A DNA stretch of 64,000 bases from Anodontia alba (Eukaryota > Mollusca > Bivalvia > Lucinida > Lucinidae): positions 61,810,963 through 61,874,962 of the forward strand of contig OZ024833.1 of assembly GCA_964016985.1 (NCBI GenBank), read 5' to 3'. Below, in pieces: positions 54,815 to 64,000 of the stretch (within the stretch, counting starts at the first letter, position 1; each line of letters starts with the position of its first letter). The translations under genes and the position numbers were made by a program. The notes below the pieces were generated by a model. That model was given only the letters and a program-made list of their open reading frames with translations, was not told where the DNA came from and did no database searches.

Positions 54815-55941
54815 TACATCAAATAATCTTCAAAATAAAAGGAGAACGACATGAAGCGATTGGCAAATCATAAACTAAATGAATCGACATACGTCTTAAT
54901 AACTTTGACGCAGATGTCCACTAACGCTACGGAAAGACAAACGAACATATATACGTATGTACGGACGAACAAACGGATGAACGATAAAGCGTAAGATATA
55001 TACCCCTCGGCAAGTGTGCCAGGAAGTTATAATACGGAATATGGTCATTCTTTTCCTTTAGATTTATTACTGTTGCACACTTACTGCCCGTTGTATACAT
55101 AGTTGCCAAACCGGCAGGCTTATGGCTTCGTGCGAATCGTGCAGTGCTATGCCATTCTAAAGATCGATGAATGTTAAACTTCCTGTCAATGTACTTTTAT
55201 TACTGGACTAATCCAGGACCAATTTAAAGCAGGTAGTACGGGAAAACTTTTACACTCGATATTTTCCGCTTTATCTCCTCTGTTTGTCTGAGATAGTATA
55301 CACTGTCGCCCGCATTTTGAAGCGAATTGAATTATAACTCAATTGGTTAGTTTGTTGGAACATTCATGGTTTTAGTTTGTTGGAACATTCATGGTTTAGA
55401 CATTTCAACATCGGGTGTTTGACCCTCTTATATTAATCACATGATTTCGTGTTTTCTTTTCTTTTGTCTTTGTTTTCCTTTTTTACTCAAGAGCGCGCGT
55501 TTTTTTTTTTTTTTTTTCGTTTTTTTTTTCTTGTTATTATTGTTTGGGGCCCGTTTAAATCAGGATAAAAATATAAAAAAAAAGAAAATTCCCTTTAAAT
55601 ACCATTTGTGAGCTGTAACAGTCTGCAAAAAGTACCAAAACCTACGAACTTGATCCGAAAAGGTCCGAGATGCTATATTTAGTCATGTTTTGCCTAAATA
55701 CGAATTTTCGACGGACTCGTCTAACCTTTGACACGACAATATTAACATTCATCGTCCTTCAGTGTACATGTAACTATGAACAAACTGTTTGGCACTGGCG
55801 TGTGTACATGTAATTTGCAACGCGGGATTATTTAACATAAGAATTATTTCAAAGGTAAATCGTTTTTAGAATGATAATTTTGGAACATTTATTGAATATA
55901 TGAATTGCATTAGGTGAGGAATTATGATTATGAGCCGTAAT
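54815..55941. other. unassigned, with poly-T at 55500-55537
   Basis: 55332-55395 repeats tttgttggaacattcatggt in tandem. No gene seen. Confidence 0.4.
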
Positions 55942-55994
55942 GTCAGAAACTGTATCTTCGGACGTGTGCGGCCAGCAAAGATTCGCGCTGTGTG

Positions 55995-56179
55995 CATCAC
56001 GAAAACACGCCTATATAATTTTGACCCCCTTAAACCCCACTTTTATATAGTAAAGCTGGGGCTTACAGGGGTATGAATTATTTTTCTTATTTCTGCTCAA
56101 AACATAGATTGTGGGTAAATTTTAAGGTTTTGGAGGCGAAATTTTTTCTATACATTTGAATAGGCGCGTTTTTGTAATG
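55995..56179 (+). mobile_element. CATYACG MITE, copy A10, centre deleted
   Basis: catcacgaaaacacgcctat ... acatagattgtgggta joins directly to aattttaaggttttggaggc and the right end gcgcgtttttgtaatg; the palindrome core and one arm are missing. Confidence 0.9.
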
Positions 56180-56244
56180 GATCGGACTCTTCACTGGGTA
56201 GATTTTGGATGGCCAAGGGTGCAAAAATTTCTTCATGCGGACAA

Positions 56245-56400
56245 CTAGAAAAAAAAGGTGAGAGAAAAGTCCAGGGAGTACCACAATCACAAACCGCAGC
56301 CCTTCCCAGACACCAAGAGGAAGAGGAAACAGTCAAAACCAAACAAGCGAAAATCGAACAAACGTATGAAAAGCACTAAGATTAGCTCTCTCTTCCCCAA
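56245..56400 (-). repeat. repeat R, copy 3 (partial, inverted)
   Basis: aaaaaaggtgagagaaaagt, cacaaaccgcagcccttccc, gacaccaagaggaagaggaa, ttagctctctcttccccaag; a truncated form of 40777-40925. Confidence 0.82.
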
Positions 56401-56533
56401 GACTCTGACCAGACCGCGCAAATGCACATGCTTATTTGAGTGTTCGTTGGGCGCAAATGTCAGACGGTACGTTTTCTGACTTTTTGGCTCATTATGAAGT
56501 AAAGGTTGATTTAGTACTGCGTATGTAAATGGA

Positions 56534-56781
56534 TAGCCTTGCCCAAGGCTTAGAAATATACATAATATTATTATATATTTTTTGGCTTATTGAGCTCTGT
56601 GGCTAGTCTATAGATAATATGGTCTGGATTTCCATCAATTTCAGAGACAACCACAGAAGAAAAGTTCACCCATAGACTAGCTAAACATTGAATCAAAAAG
56701 TAGAAAGTAAATGGAAAAAAAATAATAAGTAAACAAAACAAGTAACAAATATACTTATATATCGGCCTAGTAGCTAGGCTA
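56534..56781 (-). mobile_element. E250 element, copy 2 (inverted)
   Basis: Flanked by gtaaatgga (56525-56533 and 56782-56790). Ends tagccttgcccaaggc and gcctagtagctaggcta. By eye about 94% identical to 50257-50506 in reverse. Confidence 0.9.
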
Positions 56782-56932
56782 GTAAATGGACAGTGTAACG
56801 GAATCAGATCACAATTAGCTTCCCCGTTGACCAAAATGTATTCGCACTGATAGTTTCTTGGATAATTTGCATAGTTTGGTGGCAGTATGTGTGATCTAAC
56901 TGCTTAACAGAGCGTCATAGAACATTACGAAA

Positions 56933-57201
56933 ACACGCTTATTCAAATAAATAGAAAATTTCACCTCCAAAAACTGAAAAAAATAGATAAAAAACTCTGA
57001 TATTTTTTCATATTTCTGCTTAAATCATAGATTGTGGGTACTCGTTAGAACCGCCTCGGCGAGGCGGTTCTAACAAGTACCCACAATCTATGATTTTGAG
57101 CAGAAACAAGAAAAATAATGTATACCCCTGTAAACCCCAGTTTTACTATATAAAAGTGGGGTTTAAAGGGGTCATTATTTTATAGGCATGCTTTCGTGAT
57201 G
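56933..57201 (-). mobile_element. CATYACG MITE, copy B9
   Basis: 269 bp, intact palindrome (cctcggcgagg centre near 57060). Confidence 0.92.
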
Positions 57202-57247
57202 ATGAGCTACATATGTAGATCTTGAAAACGTATTTCAGTAAAACATA

Positions 57248-57575
57248 AGTGGCTCGATCACGGATTGTTCGTTTTTCGTGGATGATTCTAACTCGTTTTT
57301 AGACCTCAGAAAATTCTTCCAATAGCTCAAGAAAACGTATCTTTAAGGATAGTTTAGGGAAATTTTCTTATTTTATAATGAAAATCTATGTTGTGTGTAC
57401 ACATTAAAATCACCAAATCCAGGCTATTCTAATGTAGATTGAAAAGGCATCCCTAAACTATTTCCATTTGCCTCCCGAACGGGCGCTGTATTTAACTCTC
57501 AGTGGCTCGAATACCCATGTCTAGAATAAATTTCTATGGTCCTATAGATATTCGGGCCCCTGGAGTTCGATTGTA
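57248..57575 (+). mobile_element. pogo-like MITE P2, degenerate
   Basis: gtggctcgatcacggattgt, attcttccaatagctcaaga, aaatctatgttgtgtgtaca, tcagtggctcgaatacccat, gccctggagttcgattgta-like end. The central hairpin is eroded. Confidence 0.7.
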
Positions 57576-58086
57576 TTGGTTCGGGTTTCCTTAGATTTCA
57601 GGCAAAAGGGTGACCTAAAGCCCATTCCAATTAGTGCGTTTACAAGGACCATACTAGAATTAATTGGCAGGTGCTTGGTTTGATAACCGATGGCAGGAAC
57701 AGTAGCCGGTCAAAATTTTGTTAGAATTGGATAAACCGAAAGGTAAACCTTATGTAAAGAAACATAGACAGGTGTATATTGATTGGATTGTTATGAGCAG
57801 ACACAGAAGACTTCCACATGGACCAAATAAATATATGTTTGTACCAATATGGAAGCTGATGACGAGGGTTGGGATCCTATAAAGCTAGTTTTAGCTCACC
57901 CCTTCCGTGTAATTCATTACTGACCGTTCCAAGGCGGTACTTTCATTGTTGTACTTTTTGTTAATTGTTTTGTAGTGTTTCGCTTTCTAATGTTTTTTTT
58001 TTCTTTTAACAATTATGTAATTTTATGAAAGATTCAGTTAAGTTTGTATCAAAGATTTGCCACCTTTATGGGAGAGAATTGTAAAT
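57576..58086. other. unassigned sequence
   Basis: 57920-57960 has an R-like phrase (cgttccaaggcggtactttc). No gene seen. Confidence 0.4.
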
Positions 58087-58545
58087 CAAACGTCAAAAAG
58101 ATTGCCTTTAGAAACAAAGAACATACTACCCAGCGGGCACATGACGTAAATATAACGTCGCATCAACGTCGATGCAACGTCATGACGTTGCATCGACGTT
58201 GATGCGACGTTATATTTACGTCATGTGGGTAAATATAACATCGCCTCAACGTCGATGCAACGTCATGACGTTGCATCGACGCTGAGGCGACGTTATATTT
58301 ACGTCATGTGGCTGCCGGGTATGGATCAGAAAATGGTTTTACTAAGCCTCATCATAAGCAGTAATGACGTTTGCAACACTGCCTACGCCCTCTAGCGTAT
58401 ACATGAGCAGAACTCCATTTTCAAAGATACCACAGTGGGCCCAATGATTCCAAAGGAAATGAAATATAATCTGCACTATAGTAAAGTACGGGGAAACGTT
58501 CTACCGCCGCCACACGGCACTAACACCAGCAACAGTGTACTAAAG
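58087..58545 (+). repeat. repeat D, tandem unit 1 (filled)
   Basis: Repeat D interrupted at 58129-58319 by a CCCAGC MITE. Continues gcagtaatgacgtttgcaac, ctctagcgtatacatgagca, tacggggaaacgttctaccg, cacacggcactaacaccag. Confidence 0.87.
58129..58319. mobile_element. CCCAGC/AACGTC MITE, double palindrome
   Basis: cccagcgggcacatgacgta / acgtcatgtggctgccggg, TA on each side (58127-58128, 58320-58321). Contains two consecutive ~85-bp palindromes of aacgtcgatgcaacgtcatg type, differing at gcatcaacg versus gcctcaacg, each change matched on the opposite arm. Confidence 0.92.
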
Positions 58546-58820
58546 TAAACGTAAAAAAGATTGCCTTTGGAAACAAAGATCACACTACGGACCAGAAAAT
58601 GGGAGACTCGGTTTTATTGAGATTCTTCATAAGCAGTTATGAACTTTGCAACACTACCTACGTCCTCTAGCGTATACATGAGCAGAACTCCATTTTCAAA
58701 GATACCACAATGGGCCCAATGATCCCAAAGGAAATGAAATATAATCTGCACTATAGTAAAGTACGGGGGAACGTTCTACCGCCGCCACACGGCACTAACA
58801 CTAGCTGCAGTGTATTAAAC
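58546..58820 (+). repeat. repeat D, tandem unit 2 (empty site)
   Basis: Uninterrupted unit; cacactacggaccagaaaat marks where unit 1 carries the MITE. Confidence 0.87.
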
Positions 58821-59394
58821 TAAACGTACTCTGCTTGCTATCTGTTTATTTTGTGGCTGCTTAATTGTATTTGTCTGTATTTCCCTTTGCTGTTGGGGGC
58901 TTGATGAGGATCTGATTGTATCAGTTCCCTTTTTACTTTGTTCTAATAGGTGCTTGTGTGAAAAGCACTGAGAAATTAATTGTGGTCCGGGCCATTTTGT
59001 CACCAGCTTTCACTTTGCGATTACGTGTAGTCTCGAGACAAATTCATGATCAATATGAACATTGGCTTTAAAGTTTGCCCGTCTATAATAATTGCATCAA
59101 ATAGTGGCTTTAAATGCTCGCTCTGCAGCGTAGTTTCCTTGTTCTTGTTTTAGATTGATTTGTCGAGTGTTTTGTCACAGAGTACCATATCCGGAGACCA
59201 CGCTTGAGATGTAGAATACGGCAGTGTTCACTTTACTGTGATATTTGTTATAAATTGGATTCCTATCTTAAATGATATTTATCTTTGGGTATGTGCGGTG
59301 AAATGGCATATACACGCTACAGTGATATGATATCTACACTTTCAAAATTAAAAAGCATTTTCTATCATCAATGATTTAATTTGACGAACCCCAT
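58821..59394. other. unassigned sequence
   Basis: No supported feature; the ORF at 58815-59003 (minus) has no recognisable domain. Confidence 0.4.
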
Positions 59395-59419
59395 ACCACA
59401 CTGATACATAAAAACATTT

Positions 59420-60182
59420 GACAGCATTTTACAATAAATAAAGTTTGAAATAGTGTTAAACAATGAATAAAGTTTGACATAATTTTATACAATAACTTAA
59501 GTTTTACATAGTGATACACAATAACTAAAGTCTGACATAGTGTTATTCAATACAAAAAAACGTTATCAATATTATACAATAAATAAAGTTTAACAGAGCT
59601 ATGAAATAAATAAAATTAGATATAGTGCTGTACAATAAATAAAGTTTTCCATAGTACTATATAGTTAATAAATTTTACTTGTGTGGTACAATAAATAAAG
59701 ATTGACAATGCTGTTCAATAAAAAAAAAGTTTGACTTAGTACTATACAATAAATAGGATTTGACAGTGCTATTGATAAATAAAGTTGAACATAAATTTTA
59801 ACAATATATAAATTTTGACACAGTATTATACAATAAACAGTTTGACATAGACTTATACAATAAATAGTTTGACAGTGCTTAACATTAAATAAAAGTGGAC
59901 ATAGTGTTATACAATAGATAAAGTATAGTACTTTACAATAAATAAAGTTTGGCATAGTACTATACAATAAATAAAGTTTGGCATTGTACTATACAATCAA
60001 GTTTGGCATAGTACTTTACAACACATGAAGTTTGACATAGTACTATACACAGATAAAGTTGGGCATAGTACTATACCAGAAATAAAATTTACCATAGTAC
60101 TAAAAAATAATGTGTGACACAGTACAATAAATAAAAGTTTGACACAGTACTATATAATAAAGTTTGACGGTGCTATAAAAAA
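59420..60182. repeat. ~30-bp minisatellite, left block
   Basis: About 25 variable units of tatacaataaataaagttt + gacatagtgc, with frequent small indels. Confidence 0.92.
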
Positions 60183-60189
60183 ATAAAGT

Positions 60190-60528
60190 ATCCGGCGCAG
60201 TGGCTCAGTTGGTAGAGCGTCTGTTTTGTGACTGGGAGGTTTGCGAGTTCGATCCCCAGCGGAGTCATACCAAAGACTTGAAAAATGGTACTAGCTGCTC
60301 CTTCGCTTGGCGCTCAGCATTAAGTAGAGCTAGGAATAAGAACTGTTCAGGTCAGCGTCAGTATTATGTGACTGGGTGGAATGTCATGTCATGTCTGGGG
60401 CGTGATATTTCAGTGATGTAGCACTCTAAAAGTAAGCATTGAGCTTCCTGCCACATCCAGACGCCGTCGCGATATGATTGAAAGATTGTTCAAAGCGACG
60501 TAAAGCCCAAATAAGACAAACAAACAAA
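60190..60528 (+). mobile_element. tRNA-derived SINE inserted in the minisatellite
   Basis: Head 60191-60266: ccggcgcagtggctcagttg (box A) and gcgagttcgatccccagcgg (box B). Body ctgctccttcgcttggcgct, cagcattaag; tail caaagcgacgtaaagcccaa, ataagacaaacaaacaaa. Flanking ataaagt on both sides is uninformative because the host repeat contains it. The MAQLVER frame is an artefact of box A. Confidence 0.92.
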
Positions 60529-60530
60529 AT

Positions 60531-60795
60531 ATAAAGTTGAAAATAATGTTTTACAATAAATAAATTTTGACACAGTGCTATACAATAGATAAAGTTTGGC
60601 ACAGTACTATACAATAAATAAAGTTTGATACAGGGCTATACGATAAATAATGTCTGACATAGTACTATACAATACAGTTTGATAATGCTATACAATAAAA
60701 AAAAACTTGACATAGTGTTATACAAAAATAATGTTTGGTATAGTGCTATACAATAAATAAAGATTGACATAGTGCTATACGATAAATAAATGTTG
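60531..60795. repeat. ~30-bp minisatellite, right block
   Basis: Continuation of the 59420-60182 array after the SINE (~9 units). Confidence 0.9.
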
Positions 60796-60852
60796 TATGT
60801 ATTACTTTGTTGATGATATATATAATCTATACCTTTAAGTTAGTGTTTATCG

Positions 60853-60950
60853 GTTGTACAATGTCATTTATCCCTTAGTGCAATATGGTCGTACAATGTC
60901 ATTTATCCCTTAGTTCTTTATGGTCTTGCAATGTCATTACTAAATAACTG
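60853..60950. repeat. short tandem repeat, ~38-bp unit
   Basis: tgtacaatgtcatttatccc, ttagtgcaatatggtc repeated about 2.5 times. Confidence 0.8.
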
Positions 60951-61068
60951 ACATAACGATGTACCATATTATTATATTAGGGCGCTTTGACACCTTACCA
61001 TACTTGTCAGAATTTTAATAAATCCAGTTTACAACATGTTGATATGCTTAGAAACAGCTGGATGCATG

Positions 61069-61134
61069 GTAACAGTGTAGATGCTGATCAGTCGCCGCGT
61101 TACGCAGCGACTGATCTAAGTCTACACCGTTTGC
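61069..61134. mobile_element. HP67 hairpin with paired change
   Basis: Inner arms gatcagtcgccgcgt / acgcagcgactgatc: consensus CAGAC is CAGTC here and the right arm matches (GACTG). Confidence 0.88.
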
Positions 61135-61435
61135 TCAAGCTTGTCTGTCACAATACTTAGAGTAAATACGGTATATAAGTTTAATTCTTCATGGATTAAG
61201 GCGGTGGTTCTGATATTGTTCGTTCCTTGTACTACATGTATTTTGTTGCCTTTGATTGCGGAGTTATATTTGTTCATTCATGTGCTTTGTTCTTATGGTT
61301 GTTCTGTCCTATCTGGCATCACGACCAATGTGCTTGAAAAAAAAGTGGTCGCTTGGATATACGTTTAGCTACATGTATATGTTCTGGTTGTGTGTTTTAG
61401 GGTAGATTGTTTACAATCGAGCAATAGTATAAACT
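61135..61435. other. HP67 flank and R-like fragment
   Basis: tcaagcttgtctgtcacaat and gagtaaatacggtatataag are the flank type also seen at 48500. 61195-61260 (ggattaaggcggtggttctg) is R-like. Confidence 0.5.
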
Positions 61436-61810
61436 TCAACATTTCCTCTAGGTTGTTGTCCACGTGATTATCATTGCCCTATATATTCAAACCTTGCATA
61501 AGACGAAAGTCCGGTAACGATAATTTATAGTGCGCTATTCTTGTCGCTGTGACGTCAGAGTGCAGTGTAAAGATGGTTATCTGTAAAACCTGGGCTGGAA
61601 CATTGACAAACAATGCAGACCCAGATCAGAGGCAACAGAATGAGGCGTCTGATCAGGGTCTGGCCTGTTTGCTAAATTTACTGCAAGTTTATGAGTTAAG
61701 GATTGATGAAACAGTCTTACGTTCCCGTTCCGGACCACTTTTCCCAGTCTACACTCAGAGACAATGGACCCACCAGTGCTGTCAGTGCTTTGATTTCTGG
61801 TTATTTGCTC
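61436..61810 (+). mobile_element. HP67-containing ~400-bp element, copy 3
   Basis: Same order as 14568-14880: ggttgttgtccacgtgatta, gtgacgtcagagtgcagtgt, ctgtaaaacctgggctggaa, hairpin 61605-61672, aacagtcttacgttcccgtt, cagtctacactcagaga, ccaccagtgctgtcagtg. Confidence 0.82.
61605..61672. mobile_element. HP67 hairpin in the 400-bp element
   Basis: gacaaacaatgcagacccag and gaggcgtctgatcagggtct; left inner arm decayed (gaggcaacagaatgaggcg). Confidence 0.82.
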
Positions 61811-62179
61811 TTCCTCATGTGATAGGATGTAGGCGGAGATCTGTCACTGTGGTACTTCCTGAACGTCCTTAATTATTTTTGGGCGGTTGCCAAACTGCCA
61901 CCAGTTTAACATACAACATTTTACCATCCGTTTTCCTGCTACTAACAATCTAATAACTACTTAACAAATAGTTCCCTGCTGACGCTGATGACGCTAACTC
62001 CTGCATTCAAACATATTAGCCTTATACATTCTGAAGCTGATAAAAAAACTAATAAATAAACAAAACCTAGGTACAAACTTTAGAAGAAATTAGTTTTTTT
62101 TCTCAATGTTCCGGTAAAACTAAACATATAGTGTTGGGTAATCTGAGCCGAGGTGTAACTAAACACCGTAAAGGACAAC
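61811..62179. other. unassigned, with a dispersed repeat fragment
   Basis: 61940-62075 is an inverted match of 7860-7985 (caaacatattagccttatac). No gene seen. Confidence 0.45.
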
Positions 62180-62633
62180 CACCCCTGTCAACACTCTTAT
62201 AGCGCCATGATTGCGGGTCGCCCAAATAGGGGAGTTAAACCGAACCCAGCTTCAGCGGAAGTAACAAGAGTCGTGCATCTGATAGCGAATAGAATATAAT
62301 GTTTTATATACATTCAAGTAATTGCCTCTTTCGGGTATACCATTAATGAGATCTTTCGCTTTCATACCGTTTTTGCCCTTTAATGAAATTAAGCTTCAGC
62401 AAGTACCTGAATTCATCAAGACATTAAAGGAGCAGCTTATAAAGGAGTGGGCGTCCAGTCCTGGAGTAAGGCAGTTAGGTTTGGGACCCAAAGTTGTAGT
62501 CAGAACTGGAAAATGTGCTAAAGCGCGCAGCCAGATTTGTTACTGGAAATTACAATTACCGTTTAAGAAGTAGCTTATTTCGCCCTCAAATGAAATTATG
62601 CTTCCGCAAGTACGAGAATTCATAAAATTTCTT
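62180..62633 (+). mobile_element. composite element carrying a retrotransposon tail, copy 2
   Basis: Inverse of 9412-9862. The retrotransposon fragment is flanked by ~45-bp direct repeats (62375-62420 and 62582-62625: ccctttaatgaaattaagct..gcaagtacctgaattcat versus ccctcaaatgaaattatgct..gcaagtacgagaattcat). Confidence 0.78.
62432..62572 (+). pseudogene. non-LTR retrotransposon C-terminal fragment, copy 2
   Basis: Reads AAYKG, frameshift, RPVLE, stop, VWDPKL, stop, then LENVLKRAARFVTGNYNY (62506-62559). This matches the VWDP...LE.VQ+RAARFVTGNY pattern of CR1/Jockey/L2-type LINEs after the RT domain, and agrees with the copy at 9445-9590. Broken and inactive. Confidence 0.8.
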
Positions 62634-62650
62634 AATTGAAAGAATTGAAA

Positions 62651-62929
62651 CATCACAAAAACACGCCTATATAATATTGACCCCCTAAAACTCCACTTTT
62701 ATATAGTAAAACTGGGGTTTACAGGGGTATACATTATTTTTCTTATTTCTGCTCAAAAACATAGATTGTGGGTACTCGTTAGAATCGCCTCACCGAGGCG
62801 GTTCTAACGAATACCCACAATCTATGTTTTGAGCAGAAATAAAAAAAATATCGGAGTTTTTTATCTGAAAATTTTCAGTTTTTGGAGGTACAATTCTCAT
62901 TGTATTTGAATAGGCATGTTTTCGTAATG
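62651..62929 (+). mobile_element. CATYACG MITE, copy A9
   Basis: 279 bp; palindrome intact (aatcgcctcaccgaggcggt), ends catcacaaaaacacgcctat / aggcatgttttcgtaatg. Confidence 0.93.
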
Positions 62930-63210
62930 GAAATGATAAAGACTCAACCAGAAAAGCCGGGTAATACTTAAAAAGAAATACCATTTTAATGAGGCATTTA
63001 GACCAAACCTCGGAAAATTACTGGAGTCATTCAGGTTAGTTCAATGAATTACTCATGCCATGCTGAAGCTAAACAACTAATACTTGTTAATTCTACTTGT
63101 TACGTCTATTTGCGTTTCCAAAGCTCTAGAAAGAAGGTACATGTATCAGGTATCTCGGCGAGGCGCTTCTATGAGTACCTACAACTCAAATCTTTGTTTA
63201 AGAAAGCATT
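62930..63210. other. unassigned; lone hairpin arm at ~63150
   Basis: ctcggcgaggcgcttctatg, agtacctaca is a single arm of the TTAGAA hairpin core, without a complete element. Confidence 0.45.
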
Positions 63211-63440
63211 AACACATTTAAGCCTATAGCGCCCCATAAAAGGGACATTGGCAATCAGTGTAGACTCAGATCAGACGCCGCAGAAAGCGGCGTCTGATCA
63301 AGGTCTACACTGTTTGCATTAAATGCAGAAATATCTATAAAACATGGTTACTGTAAAAACTAACCAGACACCTCTTATTTTGGAAATGGACTGGTCCGAA
63401 GAGTGAAGGTAGAAGAGTCCACTCGGCATAAATGGGTTAA
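63211..63440 (-). mobile_element. TTAACCCATTTATGCC element with internal HP67, copy 3 (inverted)
   Basis: taacacatttaagcctatag, cgccccataaaagggacatt, hairpin 63251-63317, gagtccactcggcataaatg, ggttaa. Confidence 0.87.
63251..63317. mobile_element. HP67 hairpin
   Basis: gcaatcagtgtagactcaga, tcagacgccgc / gcggcgtctgatcaaggtct: inner arms perfect. Confidence 0.9.
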
Positions 63441-64000
63441 TACTTTCTAAATGAAAAAAAAATGTGTATTATCTGAAGCTATGCGTTTCTCACTGCACAA
63501 CTCGGTTTCAGTGCACTTAATAACCGAATTTCCTCGCTTTTGCTATTTTATAGAATGGTTGGCCAAGGAGTTGATGGGTCTATTTCACATAGGCTTCTTA
63601 GGGTAATGGACACAAATAAATTGAATTTTGGTAAGGGTACCAGATTAGAAGCATGGTGCACTTTAGAATTTAGAAATGGCAAAAAAACTTTACGTGTGTT
63701 TCCTATTAAATTAATGTACTTTTTATGCCGAATGTTATGTTATGGTTCTCCCAAAAGCAGACTAGCATATAACTGAAGCTCTATATAATGCACTTGCCGC
63801 GTCTAGCCCTTTTCATTCAAGGTTGCTTTTTTGAGCAACACATTAAATTTTCCCGCAGAATAACAAAACAATTCTCAGGGTATCGTTCAGATGAGGATAC
63901 ACACGCTGATCAAGGACTTTGTGGTCGTAGATGGCTTGAACCCCACACAAATTTCTCCACTTTATGAAATAAAAGGGACAAACGAGAGGGAGAGGGTCAG
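63441..64000. other. unassigned; weak possible exon at 63556-63776
   Basis: A stretch ending in a stop at 63776 reads VGQGVDGSISHRLLRVMDTN and continues without internal stops. It is preceded by a pyrimidine-rich ttttgctattttatag that could be a 3' splice site. I recognise no domain, so this is only a marked possibility. Confidence 0.25.

Larger units (their letters stand above)
55942..56480. mobile_element. 220-bp MITE, copy 7, carrying two insertions
   Basis: Outer ends gtcagaaactgtatcttcgg / cagacggtacgttttctgac. Interrupted at 55995-56179 by a CATYACG MITE and at 56245-56400 by repeat R. The remaining pieces (ttcatgcggacaac, actctgaccagaccgcgcaa, cgttgggcgcaaatgtcaga) are in normal MITE order. 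Confidence 0.88.

Noticed and set aside
60191..60266. A functional tRNA gene
   Set aside because: Same reason: it is the head of a complete SINE inserted in a minisatellite.
62322..62573. Plus-strand ORF of 83 codons
   Set aside because: It runs in the wrong frame across the retrotransposon remnant; the recognisable LENVLKRAARFVTGNYNY is in another frame.
63540..63776. Possible host gene exon
   Set aside because: A stop-free stretch and a plausible acceptor site exist, but there is no recognisable domain, no partner exon and no donor; kept only as a low-confidence note.

Overview
The window looks like gene-poor, repeat-saturated nuclear DNA from an animal, most likely a marine bivalve (a heterodont clam would fit). 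This rests on style rather than any diagnostic gene: very high density of short palindromic DNA transposons, mollusc-like tRNA-derived SINEs ending in 'taaaccccaacac' or 'gacgtaaagccc' tails, AT-rich background, long homopolymers and microsatellites. There are no operons, ribosome binding sites or long ORFs. The longest ORF is about 120 codons, and the longest ones fall in repeats. I could not support a single functional host gene.

Layout. 0-5 kb: a 67-bp hairpin element, the first copy of a ~280-bp 'CATYACG' foldback MITE, two adjoining minisatellites (26-bp and 21-bp units) and a pogo-like MITE. 5-11 kb: more CATYACG MITEs, a wrecked mariner (8500-9098, minus) and a decayed non-LTR retrotransposon tail (9445-9590, minus). 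11-15 kb: tRNA-like SINE pieces, long (TA)n/(TG)n tracts and a foldback carrying tRNA-like sequence. 15-27 kb: palindromic MITEs of several families, a 61-bp satellite (20683-21395) and a second mariner scrap. 27-47 kb: further MITEs, two minus-strand SINEs of one family, one inserted in a hairpin element with a clean target duplication, a complete SINE with a 13-bp duplication, and five pogo-like MITEs. 47-64 kb: the densest nest, with a 295-bp compound foldback, a 250-bp element with 9-bp target duplications in two inverted copies, a triple nest at 55942-56480, a tandem duplication preserving an empty site beside a filled one, a 30-bp minisatellite split by a SINE, and the second copy of the retrotransposon-tail element.

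How the parts relate. At least eight MITE families share one architecture: modest terminal repeats around a nearly perfect central palindrome of 45-100 bp. Two palindromic cores recur in elements whose ends are otherwise unrelated: (1) TTAGAAYCGCCTC/GAGGCGRTTCTAA, and (2) the GCAAACAGTG...GATCAGAC hairpin. In core (2) both arms often carry matching substitutions. This modular, arm-correcting hairpin system is the best candidate here for something undescribed. Its mechanism is inference; the repeats and arm matches are read directly from the sequence. Boundaries were read by eye and may be off by a few bases.
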